Shown piece after piece: positions 1 to 5,040 of a DNA stretch of 17,099 nucleotides (the first letter of the stretch is position 1; each line of letters begins with the position of its first letter). The stretch is from an uncultured Oxalobacteraceae bacterium. GTDB lineage: Bacteria > Pseudomonadota > Gammaproteobacteria > Burkholderiales > Burkholderiaceae. The notes beneath the pieces were generated by a model. That model was not told the origin of the DNA. It saw only the letters and a list, made by a program, of their open reading frames with translations, and ran no database searches. The stretch lies in NCBI GenBank assembly GCA_946480015.1, contig CAMLIL010000108.1:1-17099 (forward strand), given 5' to 3'. The position numbers and the translations under genes were made by a program.

Positions 1-624
1 GCTTCCGGCGCGCTGGCCGCCGCCCTGGCCGCGCGCATCGGGCCGGCCGGCCGCAGCGCCGGCGCCGCACTGCCCGCCACGCTGGCGGCGCTGGCCCTGC
101 CGACCCGGCTGCGCCTGCGCAGCCGCCACGCCACGCCGGCGCTGCTGCAAGCGCTGCGCCCCGGCGACGTGCTGCTCGGCTGGCCGGGCGCGCCCGGCTT
201 CGGGCCGCACGCAACGCTCGACCAGGCCACCCTGCTGTGGGGCGCCGCCAACGGTCACGCCGTCCATGCGCGTGCGCGCATCGATTCCCGCAACGTCATT
301 CTAGAGAGCTTACCCGCCACCATGAACTACGATCCCGACCTGTCCCTGCGCGCCGGCGATGCCGCCGCCGCCTCCGCCCCGATCGATGTCAGCGACGTCG
401 AACTGCCGGTTCACATCGAAGTGGTGACGGTGAACCTGCCGATCGGGCAGATTGCCGCCCTGCAGCCCGGCTACATCCTGACCTTGCCGCTCACCCTGGC
501 CGACGCCGACATCCGCCTGGTCGCGCACGGACAGACCCTGGCTTTCGGGGAGCTCGTTGCCATCGGCGACCAGCTCGGCCTTCACATCCGCCGCATTGCG
601 AAATCCGATGAACGCCACTCCTGA
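1..624 (+). CDS. sctQ: SctQ (HrcQ/YscQ), T3SS cytoplasmic C-ring protein, C-terminal part
   Basis: The reading frame is open from base 1 to the TGA at 622-624, so the 5' end lies outside the window and 207 codons are visible. The last ~75 residues form a typical SpoA (FliN/SctQ C-terminal) domain: DVELPVHIEVVTVNLPIGQI, then a GYILTLPL strand and a closing GELVAIGDQLGLHI strand. SctQ builds the cytosolic sorting platform that docks cargo and ATPase beneath the export gate. The upstream part is Ala/Arg/Leu-rich and poorly conserved, as is usual for SctQ N-terminal regions. The gene overlaps sctR by 17 bases and is followed by sctR and sctS, the standard order in both Hrp and Ysc systems. An internal ATG at 322 could give a separate ~100-residue SpoA-only product, as known for other SctQ proteins. 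Identity is firm; the internal product is inference. Confidence 0.9.
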   Translation, partial: ASGALAAALAARIGPAGRSAGAALPATLAALALPTRLRLRSRHATPALLQALRPGDVLLGWPGAPGFGPHATLDQATLLWGAANGHAVHARARIDSRNVILESLPATMNYDPDLSLRAGDAAAASAPIDVSDVELPVHIEVVTVNLPIGQIAALQPGYILTLPLTLADADIRLVAHGQTLAFGELVAIGDQLGLHIRRIAKSDERHS

Positions 625-1255
625 CGTCGGCTCGCTGCTGGTCGCCGCGCTCGCGCTGGCGGTCCTGCCGTTCGTGGCGATGGTGGTCACGTCCTACACC
701 AAGATCGTGGTGGTGCTGGGCCTGCTGCGCAATGCGCTCGGGCTGCAGGGCGTGCCGCCGACCTCGGTGCTCAATGGCGTGGCCTTGATCGTGTCGTGCT
801 TCGTGATGGCGCCGGTGGGCATGGAAGCCATGCACCGGGCGCACCTGTCGAACGAAGCGTCGGCCGGGGCCCAGGTCATGCCGCTGCTCGACGCCGGGCG
901 CGAGCCGTTCCGCGCCTTCCTCAAAGCGCACGCGACCGAGCGCGAAAAAGCTTTCTTCCTGCGCTCGGCGCGCGAGATCTGGCCACCCGGACGCGCGGCC
1001 GAACTCAAGAACGACGACCTGATCGTGCTGGCGCCGGCCTTTATCCTCAGTGAGCTGACTGCCGCCTTCAAGATCGGTTTCCTGCTGTATCTATCGTTCA
1101 TCGTGATCGACCTTATCGTCGCCAACGTGCTGATGGCGCTCGGCTTGTCACAGGTCAGTCCGACCAATGTGGCGATCCCGTTCAAGCTGCTGCTGTTTGT
1201 CTCGCTCGATGGCTGGTCGATGCTGATTCACGGCCTGATCTCCACCTACAAGTGA
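608..1255 (+). CDS. sctR: SctR (HrcR/YscR/FliP family), T3SS export gate membrane protein
   Basis: This 215-residue inner-membrane protein has the FliP/YscR hallmark SYTKIVVVLGLLRNALG followed by a GVPP motif near residues 29-51, a long polar loop, and a C-terminal half with DLIVLAPAFILSELTAAFKIGF and DLIVANVLMALG. SctR forms the core of the SctRST export gate through which substrates cross the inner membrane. The usual family length is about 215-220 residues. I chose the ATG at 608, which overlaps the sctQ end by 17 bases; a TTG 51 bases upstream would add an unconserved extension inside sctQ. Four bases separate it from sctS, so translation is probably coupled. Confidence 0.96.
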   Translation: MNATPDVGSLLVAALALAVLPFVAMVVTSYTKIVVVLGLLRNALGLQGVPPTSVLNGVALIVSCFVMAPVGMEAMHRAHLSNEASAGAQVMPLLDAGREPFRAFLKAHATEREKAFFLRSAREIWPPGRAAELKNDDLIVLAPAFILSELTAAFKIGFLLYLSFIVIDLIVANVLMALGLSQVSPTNVAIPFKLLLFVSLDGWSMLIHGLISTYK

Positions 1256-1259
1256 TGTC

Positions 1260-1520
1260 ATGGAATACGATAACCTCACCCATCTGACCGCCCAGGCACT
1301 CAAGCTGTGCCTGCTGGTCTCCCTGCCGGTCGTGGCCGTGGCCGCGCTGACGGGCCTCCTGGTCGCTTTCCTGCAGGCGATCACCTCGCTGCAGGACTCC
1401 AGCATTTCGCAAAGCGTGAAACTGGTGGTCGTCACGGTCACCATCGTGGTCAGCGCGCCGTGGGGCGCGATGGCGGTACTGAGCTTCGCGCGCAGCCTGT
1501 GGCAGGTAATGTTCATATGA
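1260..1520 (+). CDS. sctS: SctS (HrcS/YscS/FliQ family), T3SS export gate subunit
   Basis: This small 86-residue protein has two hydrophobic helices (about residues 15-38 and 53-75) joined by a polar loop. The conserved FliQ/YscS stretch LQAITSLQDSSISQSVKL lies in and after the first helix. SctS packs around SctR in the export gate. Length matches the family (86-90). It starts 4 bases after the sctR stop and its TGA overlaps the next start codon in an ATGA arrangement at 1517-1520, which is classic translational coupling. Confidence 0.95.
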   Translation: MEYDNLTHLTAQALKLCLLVSLPVVAVAALTGLLVAFLQAITSLQDSSISQSVKLVVVTVTIVVSAPWGAMAVLSFARSLWQVMFI

Positions 1521-2413
1521 GCATCTCACGCATCGGCGGCGGCTATACCTCGCCCCTCCTGCCCTCCGCGCCCGAAACGTCCAAGGCGCCGGAGGTAGGC
1601 GCCACCCAGACCGACCAGCTGAAGGATCAGGACCAGCCCGTATTGGCGCCGCTGCCGCGCCGCCACGGGCTCGCCCAGGCGGCCAAGCGCCGCGCGCTGG
1701 GCCGCAAGAAGCGCGACGCCGACAATCCGCACGGCGCCGACCCGAGCGCCGAAAGCGAAGACCTGTTGATGATGCTCGAGCAGCATCTGCTGCGCGACGA
1801 GGACCTGGTGCAAAAGATCGGTGCGCGCAACGCGCGCGACCAGCAATCGTCGTCGCAGCAGCGCGACCCCGGCGGCGCCGGAGCCGGCGCCATGCCCCAG
1901 CAGCACGGCCTGGCCGGGGACGAGGCGCGCAAGAGCGCCACCTGGTCGATGCGGCTGGTGCAGCGCCCGCTGCGCAACGAAGCGGACCTGCTCACCCAAT
2001 GGCGCGCCGCGGGCAGGGGCGGCATGCGCACGCCGCTGGCGCGCGCCGAACAGGCAATGCTGGCGCTGCCCGCGGCGTCCAGGCGCGCCGCCGCGACGGG
2101 CAAGAGCGTGCCGGCCAGCCCGACTTACTCGATTCTGGCCATCGTGCGCGAATATCTGTCCATTCCCGAGGCCGAGCGCGCCAGCCAGGCCACCCTGGCG
2201 GGCGTACGCGACCGCCTGCTGGCCGCGGCCGCGGCCGCGCCAGGCGGCGCCGGCCAGGCCGGGGCCAAACGTCCCCTGTCGGCGGCCGAGGAGTCGGTCA
2301 ACCTGCTGCTGCCGATCGCGCTGCTCAATCTGGGACGCAAGCGCACGGCCCAAGGCCGCGCAATCGGGATTTCTTCGCTTGCCGCACTGATCCGCCGCGG
2401 ACGCGGCTGGTAA
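1517..2413 (+). CDS. hpaA: HpaA-like T3SS export control protein (position-based)
   Basis: This is a 298-residue protein rich in Arg, Ala and Gln. I read it as HpaA (HrpV of Ralstonia), the secreted control protein that binds the HpaB chaperone and frees it for effector export. The assignment rests mainly on position: in Xanthomonas and Ralstonia Hrp2 clusters hpaA lies directly between hrcS and hrcD, as here. The C-terminal third is better ordered: YSILAIVREYLSIPEAERAS near 203-223 and EESVNLLLPIALLNLGRKR near 261-279. Residues 48-66 hold a basic cluster (PRRHGLAQAAKRRALGRKKR) resembling a bipartite nuclear localisation signal; nuclear signals are reported for Xanthomonas HpaA. The ATG overlaps the sctS stop. 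The middle is low-complexity Ala/Gly. A YscP-like or generic hypothetical protein is the alternative. Confidence 0.65.
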   Translation: MSISRIGGGYTSPLLPSAPETSKAPEVGATQTDQLKDQDQPVLAPLPRRHGLAQAAKRRALGRKKRDADNPHGADPSAESEDLLMMLEQHLLRDEDLVQKIGARNARDQQSSSQQRDPGGAGAGAMPQQHGLAGDEARKSATWSMRLVQRPLRNEADLLTQWRAAGRGGMRTPLARAEQAMLALPAASRRAAATGKSVPASPTYSILAIVREYLSIPEAERASQATLAGVRDRLLAAAAAAPGGAGQAGAKRPLSAAEESVNLLLPIALLNLGRKRTAQGRAIGISSLAALIRRGRGW

Positions 2414-2445
2414 TGGCGGCCGGCGCAACCTCATCACATTGAAAT

Positions 2446-2450
2446 AGGAG
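2446..2450 (+). promoter_or_regulatory. Ribosome binding site of sctD
   Basis: AGGAG lies 8 bases before the ATG at 2459. The 45-base gap after the hpaA-like gene holds little else, so sctD has its own strong initiation site rather than coupling by overlap. Confidence 0.7.
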
Positions 2451-2458
2451 ATTCGCTT

Positions 2459-3454
2459 ATGTCCAAAGAACTTCGCGTACTGACCGGCTTTCATGCCGGC
2501 GCTCAGATACAGTTGAATCCAACGACGATGTCGATCGGTGCAGAAGCGGCGGCCGACATCCTGATCAAGGACTGGAGTGAGGGCACCATGCAACTGGCAA
2601 CAGACACACAAGGCCGGGTAACGATCGGCGCGGCAGGCGAAGGATCGGCCCTGTTGACGCTCGAGGACTTCGCGCCGCGCCGCTTCGGCGACGTGGTGCT
2701 GTGCGCCGGGCCGCGCGAGGCGCTGTGGCCGTCGGACGTGCAACTGCTGCAGGCCATGCTGGCCGCACCGGCCGACGCTGTGGATAGCGCCGCCGCCGAG
2801 GGCGAGGCAGCGCCGGCAGCGCCAGCCGGGCGCGCCAAGCGCGCCTCCTGGACGCGTGCCGGGCTGATGGCGATGCTGGCCGGCTCGGTCGGCGTCGGCG
2901 CCCTGGCGCTGACCGTGAACAAGGCCTCGCAGGCAGCCGACCATCCGCCTGCGGCGGCCAGCCTGGCCGATCTGAAGCTGGCGCTCGAGCACCTGAAGGA
3001 GCCCGATATCGACCTGCATGAGCAGCGCAACGGCATTGTCGCCAGCGGCATCGTGGCCAGCGGGGACGTGGCGCGCAAGGCCCGCGCCAGCCTGCAGAAC
3101 ATCGCCGGCAACCGGCTGCGCTGGCAGGTCAAGCCGGCCGACGACATCGCCCGCGAACTGGCCGAATCGCTGCACGAGCCGCACGTCAAGGTGCGCTACA
3201 ACGGCGCCGGGCGCTTCGAGGTGGTCGGCACGTCGCGCCAGCCGGGCGTGGTGCGCGATGTGGTTGAGCGCTTTCGCAACGACATGGCGCCGCTGGTGTT
3301 GAACATCGGCGTCAAGGTCGAGCGCACCGACGAACTGGGCGTGTCGGGCAACGTCGATTCGGCACTCAACGCCGAGAGCGTGCGCTACATCGAATCGAGC
3401 GACGGCACGAAGAATTTCGTGGCCGACGCATCCGGCAACACCACTTTCCATTGA
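2459..3454 (+). CDS. sctD: SctD (HrcD/HrpD5/YscD family), T3SS outer inner-membrane ring protein
   Basis: A 331-residue bitopic membrane protein. The N-terminal ~100 residues look like the cytoplasmic FHA-like domain of SctD (opening KELRVLTGFHAGAQIQL and later SIGAEAAADILIKDW). An Ala/Pro linker and basic patch (GRAKRAS) precede a single transmembrane helix at about 133-153, followed by a ~175-residue periplasmic part with ring-building repeats (DLKLALEHL through RYIESSDGTKNF). SctD forms the outer ring of the inner-membrane platform. Hrp2 homologues are called HrpD5/HrpW(Ralstonia). The position after hpaA agrees. The segment GIVASGIVASG near residue 193 is a tandem duplication of five residues. 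The family call is good; the exact domain borders are by eye. Confidence 0.85.
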   Translation: MSKELRVLTGFHAGAQIQLNPTTMSIGAEAAADILIKDWSEGTMQLATDTQGRVTIGAAGEGSALLTLEDFAPRRFGDVVLCAGPREALWPSDVQLLQAMLAAPADAVDSAAAEGEAAPAAPAGRAKRASWTRAGLMAMLAGSVGVGALALTVNKASQAADHPPAAASLADLKLALEHLKEPDIDLHEQRNGIVASGIVASGDVARKARASLQNIAGNRLRWQVKPADDIARELAESLHEPHVKVRYNGAGRFEVVGTSRQPGVVRDVVERFRNDMAPLVLNIGVKVERTDELGVSGNVDSALNAESVRYIESSDGTKNFVADASGNTTFH

Positions 3455-3464
3455 GGAGACCGAG

Positions 3465-3698
3465 ATGTACGAAGTAATGACCGACAAATTGATCGATGTG
3501 CTGGACGCCCTGCCCCAGGCAGGCGGCCAAGCCAGCCGGCACCAGGAAGTGCGCGCCGCGGCAAGCGCCCTGGACACCCTGGCCGACTCCTGCGCCGCGC
3601 GCTCGACCGATACGGCGAGCACCGAAGCCCAGGCCGGACGCGCGGTGGCCGACGGATTCCGTGCCGCGGCGCAGTTGTGCCGCCTGGCGATCCACTAG
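3465..3698 (+). CDS. Small T3SS protein at the HrpD6/HrpX position
   Basis: A 77-residue protein beginning MYEVMTDKLIDVLDALP, with a helical, Ala-rich middle (EVRAAASALDTLADSC) and an Ala/Arg C-terminus. GAGGAG at 3453-3458 gives a strong Shine-Dalgarno six bases before the ATG and overlaps the sctD stop. In Hrp2 clusters a small gene of this size (hrpD6 in Xanthomonas, hrpX in Ralstonia) sits just after hrcD and before the pilin gene, and is needed for secretion of early substrates. The function here is inferred from size and position; I see no diagnostic motif. Confidence 0.6.
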   Translation: MYEVMTDKLIDVLDALPQAGGQASRHQEVRAAASALDTLADSCAARSTDTASTEAQAGRAVADGFRAAAQLCRLAIH

Positions 3699-3705
3699 TT
3701 CCGCA

Positions 3706-3741
3706 TGCCGTACGTCCGTCCGCCAGGGCGGCCGTACGGCA
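3706..3741 (+). other. Nested stem-loop between the sctD operon and the pilin-like gene
   Basis: An outer 9-bp perfect stem (TGCCGTACG at 3706-3714, CGTACGGCA at 3733-3741) encloses an inner GC stem (CCGCC at 3720-3724, GGCGG at 3727-3731). No T-tract follows, so it is not a standard intrinsic terminator. It could act as a partial attenuator, or as a 3' stabiliser of the upstream message that lets the pilin-like gene be expressed separately. Structure is seen; role is inferred. Confidence 0.5.
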
Positions 3742-3845
3742 GGCAAACCAGCGTGTGCGGCCTGCATGGCGTACACATTTTCAGCAGTGTCCCATCCGGG
3801 ATTGTTCAACCAGCAGTAATCCAACTAACCTTTAGGAGATACATC

Positions 3846-3995
3846 ATGCCAGACGTACCAGTAGTTCTGAACACCGGCGCCCAAATCGCAGCGATCGAAG
3901 CCGCAGCAGCAGCAGAAAACGCCATCAACCTGGCCACCCTGCATGCCAAGATTTCGACCATGGGTCTGAAGGCGGCGAAAGATATCGTCCAGTAA
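3846..3995 (+). CDS. Short Hrp pilin-like protein (HrpE/HrpY position)
   Basis: A 49-residue protein, MPDVPVVLNTGAQIAAIEAA then AAAENAINLATLHAK and a KAAKDIVQ end. It is almost entirely predicted helix, Ala-rich, without signal peptide, cysteine or aromatic residues, like Hrp pilins and needle subunits. It lies between the HrpD6-position gene and the HpaB-like gene, exactly where hrpE (Xanthomonas) and hrpY (Ralstonia) encode the pilus subunit. TAGGAG at 3833-3838 is a strong ribosome site seven bases upstream, and a 13-bp-stem terminator follows, both fitting an abundant structural protein. It is shorter than known Hrp pilins (about 66-100 residues), so the pilin call is by context and composition. 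Confidence 0.6.
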   Translation: MPDVPVVLNTGAQIAAIEAAAAAENAINLATLHAKISTMGLKAAKDIVQ

Positions 3996-4030
3996 GCTCC
4001 AACGGCGCGCCATCGGGCCGCGCATGGTGC

Positions 4031-4074
4031 GCCGGTTGGGAGCGGGAAACGGGCTCCCAACCGGCTGTTTTTTT
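4031..4074 (+). terminator. Strong intrinsic terminator after the pilin-like gene
   Basis: A perfect 13-bp stem (GCCGGTTGGGAGC at 4031-4043 with GCTCCCAACCGGC at 4053-4065), a 9-base loop, then TG and seven T (4068-4074). It should stop most transcription from the sctQ-pilin unit, so the HpaB-like gene beyond it probably has its own promoter or depends on readthrough. Confidence 0.93.
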
Positions 4075-4127
4075 ACCGTTGCGCGTACCCATGCCAGGCG
4101 GACGCATGATGCAACAAAAGGCGGACG

Positions 4128-4583
4128 ATGAGCATCGAACGACGCGATCAACTGATCCAGGAAATCTGCACACTGCGCGATGTGCCTGCCGCCGACGCGG
4201 TAGTCGCACGAGGCGTGCTCGACATCGACAGCTTCGATGTGGCGATCGACCACTTCGAGGAAGACGCGGACGCGGTCTATGTGACGTTCCAATACGGCAT
4301 CGTCACCGCTGGCCGGACGCTGCGGGTATTTCGCCTGCTGCTCGAGGCCAACCTCGCCGTCTACGCCCAGGACCAGGCGCAGCTCGGCCTGGAAGTCGAT
4401 ACCGGCGCCATCGTCTTGATTGCCCGCGTGGCACTCAACGACGAAGTCGACGGCAAGTGGCTGCTCGCCATGATCGAGCACTATGTCGAACACGGGCGCT
4501 ACTGGCGCGACAACATCTTCATGGCACGCGACGACATGTTCGAGAACCTCGCGCGCGGTGAATATGTCTGGCTGCGCGCATGA
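4128..4583 (+). CDS. hpaB: HpaB-like general T3SS effector chaperone
   Basis: A 151-residue acidic protein with the alpha-beta pattern of CesT/SycE-type T3SS chaperones: an N-terminal helix (ERRDQLIQEICTLRDVP), strands such as DAVYVTFQYGIV, a long central helix and strand (RVFRLLLEANLAVYAQDQAQLGLEVDTGAIVLIARV) and a C-terminal helix (KWLLAMIEHYVEHGRYWRDN). In Hrp2 systems HpaB (about 156 residues) follows the pilin gene, binds many effectors and promotes their export with HpaA as partner; both an HpaA-like gene and this one are present. The ATG at 4128 has only a weak AAGG upstream. It lies after a strong terminator. A specific rather than general chaperone is the alternative. Confidence 0.75.
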   Translation: MSIERRDQLIQEICTLRDVPAADAVVARGVLDIDSFDVAIDHFEEDADAVYVTFQYGIVTAGRTLRVFRLLLEANLAVYAQDQAQLGLEVDTGAIVLIARVALNDEVDGKWLLAMIEHYVEHGRYWRDNIFMARDDMFENLARGEYVWLRA

Positions 4584-4635
4584 GCGGACAAGGTTTTTTT
4601 CCACCCCCGATATTTCACATTTTCAGGAGAATGAC

Positions 4636-4857
4636 ATGACCGGCACCAGCAAAACCGGCAGCAAACCGCCACCAGAGAAACCATCGAAGACCGATAAGAA
4701 GAAGGACGACAAGGACAAGAGCCAGGAAGACCAGGACAAGGAAAATCTGGAGCAGGCCATCGGCATGTTCACCGTCATGATGCTGCAGAAGATCCTTCAG
4801 GGCGCCAAGCGGCGCCGCGCCGAAATCAACGAGGACGACCCGGACAAATTCATGTGA
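4636..4857 (+). CDS. Charged 73-residue protein of unknown function next to hpaB
   Basis: I do not recognise this protein. Residues 10-38 are almost only Lys, Asp, Glu, Pro, Ser and Gln, predicted disordered. They are followed by an amphipathic or membrane-active helix at about 38-58 (LEQAIGMFTVMMLQKILQGA), a basic KRRRAE patch and an acidic tail ending DKFM. AGGAGA at 4625-4630 gives a strong ribosome site before the ATG at 4636, arguing that it is a real gene. It is 52 bases downstream of the hpaB-like gene, on the same strand, and is the last gene before a large hairpin, so it belongs to the T3SS cluster. A secreted helper, small chaperone or translocon accessory are possibilities I cannot separate. 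Confidence 0.6.
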   Translation: MTGTSKTGSKPPPEKPSKTDKKKDDKDKSQEDQDKENLEQAIGMFTVMMLQKILQGAKRRRAEINEDDPDKFM

Positions 4858-4866
4858 GTCCGTGCC

Positions 4867-4901
4867 GCCGGCAGCGGCCGCCGCAGGCGGCCGCTGCCGG
4901 C
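4867..4901. terminator. Perfect 16-bp GC hairpin between convergent genes
   Basis: The arms GCCGGCAGCGGCCGCC (4867-4882) and GGCGGCCGCTGCCGGC (4886-4901) pair without mismatch around a GCA loop. There is no T-tract on either strand. It begins 9 bases after the 73-residue gene and lies downstream of the convergent effector gene, so it most likely stops or stabilises the 3' ends of both messages. The terminator role is inferred from position. Confidence 0.6.
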
Positions 4902-4931
4902 GCATTGCCGTCATCCCAGCACAGCGCCAGA

Positions 4932-4963
4932 CGCCCGCTCACCGCTTTCGGTGACGCCGGGCG
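4932..4963 (-). other. Stem-loop downstream of the lipase-like effector gene
   Basis: An outer CGCCCG (4932-4937) / CGGGCG (4958-4963) pairing encloses an inner CACCG (4940-4944) / CGGTG (4949-4953) stem with a CTTT loop. It lies 78 bases past the stop of the minus-strand effector gene and, with the 16-bp hairpin, fills the 183-base intergenic gap (4858-5040), in which I see no gene. Confidence 0.35.
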
Positions 4964-5040
4964 CCCACATAATCCCCCTCCCCTGATTGAACCTGCCCGG
5001 CATGCCGGCAACACGGCCGCGCGCCGGCGGCCTGCCATCC

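Noticed and set aside
557..607. Upstream TTG start for sctR
   Set aside because: The added 17 residues are a frame-shifted reading of sctQ; ATG 608 gives the family length.
1526..3622. Long minus-strand open frame of 698 codons across hpaA and sctD
   Set aside because: It is antisense to two well-placed genes, has Arg/His/Gln-biased composition without domains, and is a GC-codon shadow.
3705..3845. N-terminal extension of the pilin-like gene to a start at 3705
   Set aside because: It would cross the nested stem-loop and ignore the strong ribosome site before the ATG at 3846; the added residues look non-coding.
4233..4257. TTCG pair inside the hpaB-like gene
   Set aside because: Spacing is one base too long and it lies within coding sequence, not before a start.
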